DNA of 64,000 bases, from contig NZ_CAJQUM010000001.1 in NCBI RefSeq assembly GCF_907163265.1, positions 1,178,001 through 1,242,000 on the forward strand, in the 5' to 3' direction. A program made the position numbers and the translations under genes. The DNA is from Georgfuchsia toluolica. GTDB taxonomy: Bacteria; Pseudomonadota; Gammaproteobacteria; Burkholderiales; Rhodocyclaceae. Shown in pieces: positions 46,620-60,532 of this stretch (positions within the stretch are counted from its first letter, which is position 1; each line of letters starts with the position of its first letter). The notes below the pieces were generated by a model. It did not search any database, was not told the DNA's origin, and saw only the letters and a list, made by a program, of their open reading frames with translations.

Positions 46620-46657
46620 GGGGCCAGTGGGCCCATTTGCTTGCGGGACGCCGGGGC

Positions 46658-48652
46658 TCACAAGGCCACCCCCGCGCTGGTGCCGTGCATGGACGCATCG
46701 AGAATTTCGGCGATATCGCGAACCTGCTGCAGCGGGGCCTTGCCGTTTCCCTGCCGCGCCGCCGTCTTGCTGCCGTCCTCAAGCATCAACAAGCAGAACG
46801 GACAGGCCGTGCCAATCACCGGAGCGCCTGTTTCGCGCGCCTGCGTCGCACGAATGACGTTGACGCGCTGATTCGGTGGCTCGATCGCGAATGAGCGTCC
46901 GCCACCACCGCCGCAACAGAATGACTGCCCTTGGGAACGCTCCATTTCAGTAACCGTCGCACCCGCTCCCGCGAGGACCGAACGCGGCGCATCAAATTCG
47001 CCGTTGTAGCGCCCTAGATAACAAGGATCGTGGAAGGTAACCGTGCCCGCCACGCTCTCCTCCTGCAGAGGCGGCAGTTGACCGCTCTCCATCAACTCCG
47101 CCAGCAGTTGGCTGTGGTGCGCAACCTTGTACACGCCGCCGAAATCTGCATATTCATTCTTCAGCGTGTTGACGCAATGCGGGCAAACGCTGACTATGCG
47201 ATTGAAGGTACGCGCATTGAGCGTCTGAACATTGGCTGCAGCCTGCATCTGGAATAGATAATCGTTGCCGGTGCGGCGCGCGACGTCGCCAGTGCATTTC
47301 TCGTCGTCGCCGAGAATGGCGAAATCCAGCTTTGCCGCGCGCAGCAGGCGCACCAGGGAGCGCACGACCTTCTGCGCACGCGCATCGAGCGCTGCCGTGC
47401 AACCGACCCAGAGCAGCGTGTCGGTCGTCTCTCCTGGCTTGAGCACGCGAACGTCGAGATCACGGCACCAATCCAGACGGGAGAATCGAGTGCCCGCCCA
47501 AGGATGACCCCGCTGCTCAATCGACAACACCGCGCCAGAGATCCCGTCGGGAACGCTGCCGGCCTCCATCGCCAGGTGCCGGCGCATGTCGACAATCTTG
47601 GGTACATGTTCGATGAACAGCGGGCAGGCCTCCATGCAGGCGCGGCAGGTTGTGCATGCCCAGATCGTTTCTTCCTTGATGGTATCGCCGATCAAGGCGC
47701 CGCCTATACCCTGTCCGTCGCCCCCCTGCTTTTCCAAGAGATGGTCGCGCAGATTCATGATCAGCAACTTCGGACTGAGCGGCTTGCCCGAAGCATAGGC
47801 CGGACACATTTCCTGGCAGCGTCCGCATTCGGTGCAGGAGTAGAGGTCGAGCACCTGCTTGCGGCCGAGTTGGCCGATATCCGAAAGGCCGAGCTTCGGC
47901 TGTTCGAGATCGATCGTGATCAGGCGTCCGGCCGGCTGCAGGTCGCGCAAGTAGACGTTGGGGATGCCGGCGAACACATGGAGATGCTTGGATCCCGGAA
48001 TGTAGACGAGGAAGGCCAGGATGGCCAGCATGTGCAGCCACGCGAACCCCGTCGCGCCGGCATGCGCTGCCGGTCCGGTCATGCCCAAGGAAAGCAGCAG
48101 CGTTGCCAGAGCCGAGCTGACCGGCCGCCATGCCGCCGAAGGATCACTGCCAAGGATGCGGCAGGCGTTCTGCAGCAGCATGCCAATTGCGACGGCCGCG
48201 ATCAAGCCGAGGATGATCGCGGCATCGCCCTTGTTGGAGCCCTCGAAGCGCGCCGGCACCAGCACCACACGTTGGTATGCTGCCATCGTGACGCCGACCA
48301 GCAACAGGATCCCGAAAATATCCTGCCCAAGCGCGATCCAGGTCGTACCGCCGATCGCTTCAAGCGCGAACAGCGGCGAGATGCCTTCGCCGAATACCTG
48401 CACCACGGCAGTGATCAGAAACACAAAACCAAAGAACATCATCATGTGCAACAGCCCGGCATAGGGCTTGCGCAGCAAGCGCGCGTGGCCGAGGATATTC
48501 ACCACCACGCCCCAGGCGCGCGGTGCGAACGGCCCCAGGCGCGCCTCGGCTGGCGCGGCCAGCAGCGGGCGCGCGAGACGCTCGAAGCGGAAACCGGCCC
48601 AAACGAGCGCCGCAACAACAACAACGAGGCGCAGGGCGAGTTCGATCGACAT
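46658..48652 (-). CDS. Membrane FeS ETF:quinone oxidoreductase (EMO-type, CCG domains)
   Basis: The 664-residue protein has an N-terminal membrane part of about five helices (residues 4-22, 68-90, 105-130, 145-165, 200-222) resembling the NarI/cytochrome b type. Two [4Fe-4S] motifs follow (CTECGRCQEMCP near 274, CTTCRACMEACP near 333). Two CCG-type domains complete it (VSVCPHCVNTLKNEY with FHDPCYLGRYNG, and SFCCGGGGGRSF with GTACPFCLLML). This is the architecture of membrane oxidoreductases that take electrons from ETF to menaquinone or ubiquinone in anaerobic fatty-acid and aromatic degraders. The adjacent etfA/etfB genes support that role. Last gene of the operon. Confidence 0.87.
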   Translation of the reverse strand: MSIELALRLVVVVAALVWAGFRFERLARPLLAAPAEARLGPFAPRAWGVVVNILGHARLLRKPYAGLLHMMMFFGFVFLITAVVQVFGEGISPLFALEAIGGTTWIALGQDIFGILLLVGVTMAAYQRVVLVPARFEGSNKGDAAIILGLIAAVAIGMLLQNACRILGSDPSAAWRPVSSALATLLLSLGMTGPAAHAGATGFAWLHMLAILAFLVYIPGSKHLHVFAGIPNVYLRDLQPAGRLITIDLEQPKLGLSDIGQLGRKQVLDLYSCTECGRCQEMCPAYASGKPLSPKLLIMNLRDHLLEKQGGDGQGIGGALIGDTIKEETIWACTTCRACMEACPLFIEHVPKIVDMRRHLAMEAGSVPDGISGAVLSIEQRGHPWAGTRFSRLDWCRDLDVRVLKPGETTDTLLWVGCTAALDARAQKVVRSLVRLLRAAKLDFAILGDDEKCTGDVARRTGNDYLFQMQAAANVQTLNARTFNRIVSVCPHCVNTLKNEYADFGGVYKVAHHSQLLAELMESGQLPPLQEESVAGTVTFHDPCYLGRYNGEFDAPRSVLAGAGATVTEMERSQGQSFCCGGGGGRSFAIEPPNQRVNVIRATQARETGAPVIGTACPFCLLMLEDGSKTAARQGNGKAPLQQVRDIAEILDASMHGTSAGVAL

Positions 48653-48673
48653 TTCAGTGCGACCGCACGGAGA

Positions 48674-49654
48674 TCACGCAGCGCGTCCGGCCAATGCGTC
48701 GCGGAATGCCGGCATGACTTCATTCCAGTCGCCTACGACGCCATAGTTGGCGATCCCGAAGATCGGCGCGGATGCATCGCTATTAACGGCGACGATCACC
48801 TGCGACGACGAGCAACCGATCAGATGCTGGATTGCGCCGGAAATACCGACCGCAATGTACACATCGGGGGCGATGGTCTTGCCGGTCAGGCCGACCTGCA
48901 AGGCCGGTTGCACCCAGCCGGAATCGACTGCGACGCGCGATGCGCCGACAGCTCCGCCGAGGAGATCGGCAATCTCGCGCAACAAGGCGAAGGGCGCGGG
49001 GCCGCCGAGCCCGCCGCCGCCGGAGATGACGGTCTTGGCACGCTCGACGCTGATGCCTTCGACGGCAATGCGCTTCGGCGCCTCGCACGCCGTCGCCAGC
49101 GGCGGCGGCTCGAACGCGTGGCGTACGGGCGCGATGTCGGTGACAGCGGTGTCGGGTTCGGCCGGCGCGAACGCGCGCGGACGCGGTACCACCACCCAGG
49201 GACCGGGACCAGCGCGCACCGTCGCGGCGACGGCACCGCCTGAGACGGGCCGCGAGCCCTGTAAACCGCCGTCCGCCGTCGCCTCAATCTGGGTCACGTC
49301 TTGCACCAACTGCCAGCGGCAACGCACCGCCAGGCGTGCCGCCATCTCGGCACCGAGTATCGTGCGCGGCGCGATTACCAGCTTCGGCGCAAGATTGCCG
49401 CACAACTGGATCAAGGCCGCGGCATGCGCCTCAGGCCACGGATCGGCCAGACGATCATCCTCAATTATGTGAAGTGCATCGGCACCACTTGCTGTCGCCT
49501 GGCGCGCTGCTGCATCCACGTTGGCGCCGATGACAGCGATGCTGATCCCTCCGGAAACAACGGCGGTCATGGTTCTGGCCAGCGTTACCAGTTCCCAGAA
49601 CTCCGGCCGCAACTCGCCGGCGTCGACTTCGGCAACTATCAGAATGCCCGTCAT
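48674..49654 (-). CDS. etfA: Electron transfer flavoprotein alpha subunit
   Basis: The 326 residues start MTGILIVAEVDAGELRPEFWELVTLA. The C-terminal FAD domain is intact: VISGGGGLGGPAPFALLREIADLLGGAVGASRVAVDSGW, then VGLTGKTIAPDVYIAVGISGAIQHLIG and SDASAPIFGIANYGVVGDWNEVMP. With EtfB it carries electrons from dehydrogenases to the membrane FeS protein encoded 21 bases downstream. The upstream in-frame extension to 49756 is not protein-like. EtfA is only 2 bases behind etfB. Confidence 0.92.
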   Translation of the reverse strand: MTGILIVAEVDAGELRPEFWELVTLARTMTAVVSGGISIAVIGANVDAAARQATASGADALHIIEDDRLADPWPEAHAAALIQLCGNLAPKLVIAPRTILGAEMAARLAVRCRWQLVQDVTQIEATADGGLQGSRPVSGGAVAATVRAGPGPWVVVPRPRAFAPAEPDTAVTDIAPVRHAFEPPPLATACEAPKRIAVEGISVERAKTVISGGGGLGGPAPFALLREIADLLGGAVGASRVAVDSGWVQPALQVGLTGKTIAPDVYIAVGISGAIQHLIGCSSSQVIVAVNSDASAPIFGIANYGVVGDWNEVMPAFRDALAGRAA

Positions 49655-49656
49655 GG

Positions 49657-50469
49657 TCAGCGCTCCCCGCCGAGCCGAATCACCCCGGCCTGCAACAGTG
49701 TTTCGGCCAGACGCGCGCCGGCAGCCGGCCCGTCCGCAGCCTCGATGAAGGTGCAACTGCGCCCGGTGAGCGGGATGGCAAGCGCCACCACCTCGGGGGC
49801 ATGCAGCGTTGCGGCCTCGACACCGAGCTCAGCCAGCGCGATCTGCTTCGGCTGCTTGCGCGCCGCCTGCAGGCGCGCCGAGACGCTGGGCATGCGCAAG
49901 GCGCCGAGCTCGCTGGTGACCGTCACCAGCGCAGGCAATTGGGCATTCATCATCATCGAGCCGTCAGCGAGCACGCGTTCAATCTCGACACGCTTTCCGT
50001 CAGTGACTTTTACGCTCTTGGCGAGCGTAAGCAGCGGCATCGCCAGCAGATCGGCCAGGATGTAGGGGGTCAGCGCGTTGTCCCAGTCGGAACCCTGGCG
50101 CCCGCACAGAACCAGGTCGGCGCCGCCGACCTGGCGGATCGCGGCGGCCAAGGCCTGCGCGATCAGATAGGGATCCCAGGTGTCGAGCGAGGGATCCTGC
50201 ACCAGGATCAACTGATCGGCGCCAACCGCCAGCGAGCGCTTCATCACTTCGTTGTTGAAGCTCTCTCCAGCGGCCACGCAGACGATCTCCAGATCCTTGA
50301 TCGCCTCGCGCAGCCGCAGCGCCGCCTCCAGCCCCTGTTCGTCGAAACCGTTGATCACCGGCGGCGCGGAGACACCAGCGCGAATCTTCTTCTCGTTCTG
50401 ATCGAGCGCCAGGGTGGACGCCGGAGTCAGTGGATCGATGACCTGCTTGAGGCAGACGACGACGCGCAT
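49657..50469 (-). CDS. etfB: Electron transfer flavoprotein beta subunit
   Basis: The 270 residues start MRVVVCLKQVIDPLTPASTL, the family start. AAGESFNNEVMKRSLAVGADQLILVQD and LVLCGRQGSDWDNALTPYILADLL line the AMP/FAD site, and a VTVTSELGALRMPSVSARLQA tail follows. It forms the heterodimer with EtfA. The gene is 15 bases behind the FAD-dependent oxidoreductase gene, so that enzyme is the probable electron donor. Confidence 0.92.
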   Translation of the reverse strand: MRVVVCLKQVIDPLTPASTLALDQNEKKIRAGVSAPPVINGFDEQGLEAALRLREAIKDLEIVCVAAGESFNNEVMKRSLAVGADQLILVQDPSLDTWDPYLIAQALAAAIRQVGGADLVLCGRQGSDWDNALTPYILADLLAMPLLTLAKSVKVTDGKRVEIERVLADGSMMMNAQLPALVTVTSELGALRMPSVSARLQAARKQPKQIALAELGVEAATLHAPEVVALAIPLTGRSCTFIEAADGPAAGARLAETLLQAGVIRLGGER

Positions 50470-50484
50470 CCCGCTCTCCTCTGG

Positions 50485-52146
50485 TTAGAATTCCCGCCCG
50501 GCCTGTTCCCAGATGCGCGCCAAAGAGCGATCCTGGGCGATGATCTTGTAGGCGATGTAGCTTGAGCCGCGACCGATGCCGCCGGCCGAATGCAGGTTGG
50601 ACGAGCACATGTAGAGATTCTTGATCGGTGTGCGAAATCCCGACGTTTCCGGCGTGGGGCGGAAGCGGGTGAGCTGCGAGGCGAACATCGCCCCTTCGGT
50701 CCAGCCGCCTTCCTTCATGTCGGGCTTGCCGGCCTGCACGTCGTAGGGACCATAGATGCGCACGCCGATGATGTTGTCCTTGGTCATGTTCGGCGCGTAC
50801 TTGCGCCATTCCTCGAGGGCGCGGTCGGTGAACTCTTCCTTGATGCGCCCCCAGTCGCGCGCCGAGAACAGCCGCGCCGGCGCGGTGAAGTCCTCGATCA
50901 GGATCGTGTGCTTGCCTTCCGGCGCACGGGTCTTGTCCCAGATGCTGTCGGGTGCAGTAAGGATATAGGGCTGTTGCGGGAAACCGAGCAGGAAAATGTC
51001 GTGTTGATATTTGCTTGCCATGTAGTCCGGATCCTTGGCGCCGGTATACAAGCGTGGCTGCGTGCCGACACCCGGATTGATGTTGTCGGCGGTGTATTTG
51101 GGCAGTTCGTGCATCGCCACATTGCCCCAGAAGATCTGGCCGCGGTCGTAGTGGATGTTCTTGATCCGGTGCAACAACCTGTCGTCGAACTTCTGCGCGC
51201 GCAGCAGGCGGAGAAAGGTCTGCGGCACACCGAGGTCGGAAATCACCAGCGGCGCTTTCAGGACACCACCGCGAGCGAGTTTGACGCCAGTCGCGGCGCC
51301 GTTCTCGACGATGATCTCGTCGACCTCGTAGCCGGTGAAATGCTGGACGCCGAGCTTCTTGCCCACCTTCACCAAGGCGTCGGTGATCGACTGGGTGCCA
51401 CCCTTGACGATCGCCGCCGGTTCGAAGGACAGCACAAGGCCCATGACATGCATCAGATTCATCAGGCCCATCGCGTCGTCGGGGAAGGCGCCATTGGAAG
51501 TCGGGCAGGCGCGCATGAACAGCGTCCGCAGTTCCGGGCTCTCGAAGAAGTCGTAGGCGCACTGGCGCACCGACATGAACTGGTGCACCGGCTCGATGCC
51601 GCTGTCGGCGATATAGCACAGCGCCTCAAGATCATCCGGCGTGCCCCAAGGCGTGGGCGCGGTGAAGCGGTTCTTGTGGAAGGCCTTCTTCCAGTATTTC
51701 TTGTACTGATCGAACAAGCGCAGATACATGTCGGCGTCGCGCTGCGAAAATGCCTTGATTTGGTCATAGGTCTTCTTCACATTCTCGGGCGATTCCTCGG
51801 TGCGGCCAGTCTTCGGGTCGACCACGCGAAAAGCTGAATAGCCGATGAAGCTCGATCCATCCTCGAAAATCATGCCCTCGTTCTGTTCTGGGAAGACGTA
51901 TTCGAGTCCCTCCTCGCGCAGGTTGAAATCCGCGTAGGCCGGATGGCCGTAAAAGCGGGTGAAGTGCGCGTGCGGATTCTGGCGGAATCCTGGTGCCGGC
52001 GCTTCCTCGCTGACCGCACCCCCGCCCAGGGCGGTGTGTCCTTCCAATACCGCCACCTGCAAGCCCGCCTTGGCGAGATAACAGGAAATGATGGTGGCGT
52101 GATGCCCTCCGCCAACCACTATCGCGTCATACGATGCATCTGCCAT
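50485..52146 (-). CDS. Phytoene-dehydrogenase-like FAD oxidoreductase
   Basis: The 553 residues start MADASYDAIVVGGGHHATIISCYLAKAGLQVAVLEGHTALGGGAVSEE, a dinucleotide-binding motif in which the usual GxGxxG is GGGHHA. The C-terminus CSSNLHSAGGIGRGSSYIAYKI is the FAD-closing motif of the carotenoid desaturase/amine oxidase superfamily. Members desaturate or saturate hydrophobic chains or rings. Linkage to etfBA and a quinone reductase suggests it dehydrogenates the pathway's substrate and passes electrons to ETF. Carotenoid synthesis is unlikely since no such genes are nearby. First gene of its operon, behind GntR operator copy 2. Confidence 0.83.
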   Translation of the reverse strand: MADASYDAIVVGGGHHATIISCYLAKAGLQVAVLEGHTALGGGAVSEEAPAPGFRQNPHAHFTRFYGHPAYADFNLREEGLEYVFPEQNEGMIFEDGSSFIGYSAFRVVDPKTGRTEESPENVKKTYDQIKAFSQRDADMYLRLFDQYKKYWKKAFHKNRFTAPTPWGTPDDLEALCYIADSGIEPVHQFMSVRQCAYDFFESPELRTLFMRACPTSNGAFPDDAMGLMNLMHVMGLVLSFEPAAIVKGGTQSITDALVKVGKKLGVQHFTGYEVDEIIVENGAATGVKLARGGVLKAPLVISDLGVPQTFLRLLRAQKFDDRLLHRIKNIHYDRGQIFWGNVAMHELPKYTADNINPGVGTQPRLYTGAKDPDYMASKYQHDIFLLGFPQQPYILTAPDSIWDKTRAPEGKHTILIEDFTAPARLFSARDWGRIKEEFTDRALEEWRKYAPNMTKDNIIGVRIYGPYDVQAGKPDMKEGGWTEGAMFASQLTRFRPTPETSGFRTPIKNLYMCSSNLHSAGGIGRGSSYIAYKIIAQDRSLARIWEQAGREF

Positions 52147-52190
52147 TTTCGCCCCCTTATTAGGTAGATTTGGATCGTTAATCCGATAAC

Positions 52191-52213
52191 CTGATCATCA
52201 GACGAACTTTAAT
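52191..52213. promoter_or_regulatory. Candidate GntR operator, copy 2
   Basis: CTG-ATC-ATCAGAC-G-AACTTTAAT contains the perfect palindrome CTGAT-C-ATCAG and matches the site at 45831-45853 at 19 of 23 positions. It lies 45 bases upstream of the FAD oxidoreductase start, in promoter position. Confidence 0.6.
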
Positions 52214-52289
52214 TGATTACCGATACCGTGTCAAGGGATATTTCGTTCGCTGTTGGGGTTCATTCGTTTTAGATGCATGCGCCCACCGC

Positions 52290-52475
52290 AAATCGGTGGC
52301 CTGCTTCGGCGCGGTGAGCCTGAGTACCGGCAAGTTCGTTCGCGCCATGTGCAAAAAGATTCGACGCAGCAGCATTCGAGACATTTCTCAAGAAGCTTTT
52401 GCGGCATCGCTCGCGGGACAAGCGCATGGTAATCGCGCAGGACAACGCCCGATACCACAACGCTGTATGTTCAAG
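52290..52475 (+). mobile_element. IS630-type transposase, catalytic-domain scrap
   Basis: Two frames give GAVSLSTGKFVRAMCKK and then LRHRSRDKRMVIAQDNARYH, the DDE-domain segment of IS630-family transposases with the conserved DNARYH. The N-terminal half and the end are missing. This scrap is in frame with, and directly in front of, the DmpR-like regulator and extends its open frame artificially. The remaining 52214-52289 and 52476-52665 bases show no gene. Confidence 0.7.
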
Positions 52476-52665
52476 CCCTGCTCCAGAAGTGGTGGCAACA
52501 ATAAGATTGTCAAACGTCTTTGGCCACGGCCGTCGATTCTGCATATTTGGAATATACTTGCAAGAGCTCAAGGCTGTCGACAGTATAGAGTTCGTGAAGA
52601 ATCCGCTGCATCGCTATAGATGCGGATCACCAACAGAGCGAGGAGATGACAGTGGGAGTACGGCA

Positions 52666-54420
<1,755 letters not shown>

Positions 54421-54432
54421 TATTGCCACAGT

Positions 54433-54600
54433 CGATCGTGGACTATCTCGCCCTCACCATGCCATGTCACTGGCCACGCAAGCACAAAAGGGCCGTGGGC
54501 GGCGGACGTCTTCTTTGTCAGCGGCGGCTGTTACCCAATTTTCCTTTCTTGGCCCCGGAGAACCATTCACACAATTTCGCGCTTGTCGAGATACAGCGTT
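54433..54600 (+). pseudogene. Split-barrel flavoprotein, third and most decayed copy
   Basis: Fragments in three frames match the gene at 18534-19016: IVDYLA, then HHAMSLATQ, then GPWAADVFFVSGG and IFLSWP. At least two frameshifts occur within 100 bases, and the C-terminal half is absent. It lies directly behind the DmpR-like regulator. The remainder of the 54421-54663 gap shows nothing else. Confidence 0.55.
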
Positions 54601-54663
54601 GAGAATCTGGCAGGCTGTGGTTTTCGAGACTTTGAGATGAGTCATCCGATGGGTGAGTCGAAC

Positions 54664-56340
<1,677 letters not shown>

Positions 56341-56350
56341 GTCCCGTTTC

Positions 56351-57352
56351 CTACGCTGCAATCCGAAATGTTTCAGTGTCGATCTCTTGCTGCGTGGCCG
56401 CGTTGTAGCGCGGCCCCGTCACTGTTTGCTGATTGATCAGCGTGTCCAGCCGTTCGACGACGGAGCGATCGAGCTTTACTGCAACGCTCCCGACGTTGTC
56501 GTCGAGATGCTCCGCCTGTCGGGTACCAAATATCGGAATGATGTATTCACCTTTGGCCAGCAGCCAGGCCAGGGCGAGTTGGGCTGGTGTGCAGGTGATT
56601 TCATCGGCGATGCGGTAGTACTCGGCCAGCAGTTCCAAGTTCTTCGCATAGTTGGCCGCCTCGAAGCGCGGCATCTGGCGGCGAATGTCCTTGGCTTCGA
56701 GCTGAAGCTCTGGGTCGCGCAGCGTGCAGGTGAGGAAGCCGCGCGCCAGTGGGCTGAATGCGACGAAGGTCACATCCAGCTCGCGGCAGGCTTCGAGCAC
56801 GGCAATTTCCGGATTGCGTGTCCACAGCGAGTATTCGGTCTGCAGGGCGGCGATCGGATGCACGGCATGCGCCCGCCGCAACATGGGCGCCGACACTTCG
56901 GAAAGACCGATGCTCCTGATCTTGCCCGCATTCACCAAGTCCGCCAGCGCACCAATGCTGTCCTCGATTGGCACCTTCTTGTCCCAGCGGTGCAAGTAGT
57001 AAAGGTCGATGACATCGGTCTGCAGCCGCTGCAGGCTATCCTCGCAGGTGCGCTTCAAGACTTCAGGCCGGCCGTCGATGACGCGCCGGCCATCGACGCC
57101 GGTCATGCCGCACTTGCTGGCCAGCACGACTTGCCGGCGGTACGGTTTCAGCACGCGGCCGAGGAGGCTCTCGTTGGCGCCGAAGCCATACAGCGCGGCG
57201 GTGTCGAAGAAATTGATGCCGTGCTCGAGTGCGCGCAAAAGCAGCGCCGTCGCTGCCTCGGGCGCCGGCGGCGTGCCGTAGGCGTGGCTGAGGTTCATGC
57301 AGCCGAGACCGAGGGCCGAGACGCTGAACGATCCGATGCGACGCTGCTGCAT
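56351..57352 (-). CDS. Aldo/keto reductase
   Basis: The 333-residue protein starts MQQRRIGSFSVSALGLGCMNLSHAYG. The AKR tetrad is visible: Asp/Tyr in NFFDTAALYG, Lys in VVLASKCG and His in YYLHRWDKKVP. NADPH binding is indicated by the late IPIFGTRQAEHLDDN. It would reduce an aldehyde or ketone; the role in protocatechuate cleavage is not established, though it could recycle or detoxify semialdehydes. Only one base separates it from ligC, and the broken ligA'-'ligB lies 10 bases behind. Confidence 0.88.
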   Translation of the reverse strand: MQQRRIGSFSVSALGLGCMNLSHAYGTPPAPEAATALLLRALEHGINFFDTAALYGFGANESLLGRVLKPYRRQVVLASKCGMTGVDGRRVIDGRPEVLKRTCEDSLQRLQTDVIDLYYLHRWDKKVPIEDSIGALADLVNAGKIRSIGLSEVSAPMLRRAHAVHPIAALQTEYSLWTRNPEIAVLEACRELDVTFVAFSPLARGFLTCTLRDPELQLEAKDIRRQMPRFEAANYAKNLELLAEYYRIADEITCTPAQLALAWLLAKGEYIIPIFGTRQAEHLDDNVGSVAVKLDRSVVERLDTLINQQTVTGPRYNAATQQEIDTETFRIAA

Positions 57353-57353
57353 A

Positions 57354-58315
57354 TCAGGCGCTCTGATTCAACTGCCGTTCCAGGCGGTCGAGGATGCAGT
57401 AACAGGGCATTACCTGGGCAACGCTGGCATTCGGCTCGCGGCCTGCGCGGATCGCAGCAAAGAACTCGCGGTCTTGCAGCTCGATGCCGTTCATCGACAC
57501 ATCGACCTGCGAGACGTCGATCTTGTTGTCCTTGGCATCGATCAGGTCGTCGTAGCGCGCGATGTAAGTGCCGCTGTCGCCGATGTAGCGGAAGAAGGCG
57601 CCAAGCGGACCATCATTGTTGAACGAGAGCGACAATGTGCAGATCGCGCCGGTGCTGCTCTTCAACTGTATCGACATGTCCATGGCTATGCCCAGCGTCT
57701 TATGCAGAGGCCCTTGCAACGCATTGGCAGCGACGATCGTTCCGCCAGTCTGATACGCGAAGAGATCGACCGTATGCGCGGCGTGATGCCACAGCAGGTG
57801 GTCGGTCCAGCTACGCGGCTGACCCAGCGCGTTCATGTTGCTGCGGCGGAAGAAATAGGTCTGCACGTCCATTTGCTGGATATTGAATTCGCCGGCAGAT
57901 ATTTTCTTGTGCAACCACTGGTGGCTGGGATTGAAGCGGCGCGTGTGACCGCACATGGCCACCAGTCCGGTCTGCTGCTGCAAGGCCAGCACCGACTCGG
58001 CGCCAGCCAGGCTGTCTGCCAGTGGAACTTCGATCTGCACATGCTTGCCCGCCTGCATGCAGGCAAGCGCCTGGGCGGCGTGCATCTGGGTCGGCGTGCA
58101 CAGGATCACGGCATCGACCTCCTGCAGCGCCAGGCTGTCGGCGAGATCCGTACTGACATGGCCGATGCCGTACTTGACTGCCGTTTCGCGCGTCTTCTCC
58201 AACTCGCGGCTGACCAGCGAGACGACCTCAACTCCTTCGATCAGCTTGATGGCATCCAGATGCTTGATGCCGAAGGCGCCGGCACCAGCCAGCGCTACCT
58301 TGATTGTCTTGCCCA

Positions 58316-58316
<1 letters not shown>
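57354..58316 (-). CDS. ligC: 4-carboxy-2-hydroxymuconate-6-semialdehyde dehydrogenase
   Basis: LigC oxidises the hemiacetal of the ring-cleavage product to 2-pyrone-4,6-dicarboxylate with NADP. The 320 residues start MGKTIKVALAGAGAFGIKHLDAI, a Rossmann loop of the GFO/IDH/MocA family. They include EVPLADSLAGAESVL, MCGHTRRFNPSHQWLHKKI and FFRRSNMNALGQPRSWTDHLLWHHAAHTVDLFAYQ, which are characteristic of LigC. The start codon overlaps the ligB stop by one base (TGATG). The operon context with ligAB, ligI, ligJ and ligK makes the assignment strong. Confidence 0.92.
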
Positions 58317-59615
<1,299 letters not shown>

Positions 59616-60530
59616 CTATTTTTCCTCCGGCCAATAAAGATGCATCGGGTTATCCACCAGCATTTTTTGCTGCAGTTCTGGCGTCGTCGCTATGTGCGGG
59701 ATGAAATCGACCAGCAGGCCATCATCAGGCATATGGTCCTTCAGGTTGGGGTGCGGCCAGTCGGTACCCCAGAGTACGCGGTCAGGGAATGTCTCGACGA
59801 TGCGCCTGGCAAAAGGCACCACGTCACGATAGGCATTCAGCTCTCCGTCCAGGGCCTTTGGCCCGACGACGCTCAGTCGCTCAGGACAACTGACCTTGCT
59901 CCATACGTTCGGATAGTCGCGCATGAACTTGACGAAGAGTTCGAATTCCGGGCCGTCCACTGGTTTGCCAACATCGGGGCGGCCCATGTGGTCGACCACG
60001 ATGGTGGTCGGCAGCGTGGTGAAGAAGTCCCACAGTTCGGGCAGGTCGACCGCCTCGAAGTAGATCACCACGTGCCAGCCCAGTGGGGCGATGCGTCCGA
60101 CGATCTCCAGCAGCTCATCGCGCGGCGTGAAGTCGACCAGGCGTTTGACGAAGTTGAAGCGCACACCGCGCACGCCCGCCGCGTGCATCTCCTGTAGTTC
60201 GCTATCGGTAACCGTGCGCCTGACTGTAGCTACGCCACGTGCCTTGCCGCCGGAGTGCCGTAGCGCATCGAGCATGGCACGGTTGTCGGCGCCGTGGCAG
60301 GTGGCTTGCACCACGACGTTGCGAGTGAAGCCGAGATGGTCGCGTAGCGCAAAGAGCTGGTCTTTCGATGCGTCGCAGGGTGTGTATTTGCGCTCGGGCG
60401 CGTAGGGAAACTCGGCGCCAGGACCGAAGACGTGGCAGTGCGCATCTACGCTGCCCGCAGGCAGCTTGAAGCGGGGTTTCGAGGGGCCGGCGTGCCAGTC
60501 CAGCCAGCCGGGAGTTTTCTGGAATTCCAT
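59616..60530 (-). CDS. ligI: 2-pyrone-4,6-dicarboxylate hydrolase
   Basis: LigI opens 2-pyrone-4,6-dicarboxylate to 4-oxalomesaconate. The 304-residue amidohydrolase-fold protein starts MEFQKTPGWLDWHAGPSKPRFKLPAGSVDAHCHVFGPG with the HxH motif. GVRGVRFNFVKRLV, TIVVDHMGRPDVGKP, VWSKVSCPERLS and VLWGTDWPHPNL follow, with the last catalytic Asp in GTDWPHP. The start at 60530 is chosen because the upstream frame overlaps the preceding gene. Length and motifs agree with LigI. Confidence 0.93.
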   Translation of the reverse strand: MEFQKTPGWLDWHAGPSKPRFKLPAGSVDAHCHVFGPGAEFPYAPERKYTPCDASKDQLFALRDHLGFTRNVVVQATCHGADNRAMLDALRHSGGKARGVATVRRTVTDSELQEMHAAGVRGVRFNFVKRLVDFTPRDELLEIVGRIAPLGWHVVIYFEAVDLPELWDFFTTLPTTIVVDHMGRPDVGKPVDGPEFELFVKFMRDYPNVWSKVSCPERLSVVGPKALDGELNAYRDVVPFARRIVETFPDRVLWGTDWPHPNLKDHMPDDGLLVDFIPHIATTPELQQKMLVDNPMHLYWPEEK

Positions 60531-60532
60531 GC

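Noticed and set aside
47504-49243. Open frame of 579 codons opposite the membrane FeS protein and etfA
   Set aside because: Antisense shadow in GC-rich coding DNA; rich in Arg, Gly and Gln with no recognisable domain.
50000-51619. Open frame of 539 codons overlapping etfB and the FAD oxidoreductase in another frame
   Set aside because: Arg/Gly-rich out-of-frame reading; both genes beneath it have clear family motifs.
50485-52146. Phytoene-dehydrogenase-like gene as carotenoid biosynthesis
   Set aside because: No phytoene synthase or other carotenoid genes; linkage to etfBA and a quinone reductase points to a catabolic dehydrogenase.
28978-52475. The IS630 N-terminal half (29 kb) and catalytic scrap (52 kb) as two ends of one element split by inversion
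   Set aside because: Their orientations and order do not fit a single inversion, and the fragments do not overlap enough to show they came from the same element.
52540-52570. TGGAATATACTTGC upstream of the DmpR-like gene as a sigma-54 promoter
   Set aside because: GG-GC spacing is 9 bases and the -24 box lacks the C; not a credible -24/-12 element.
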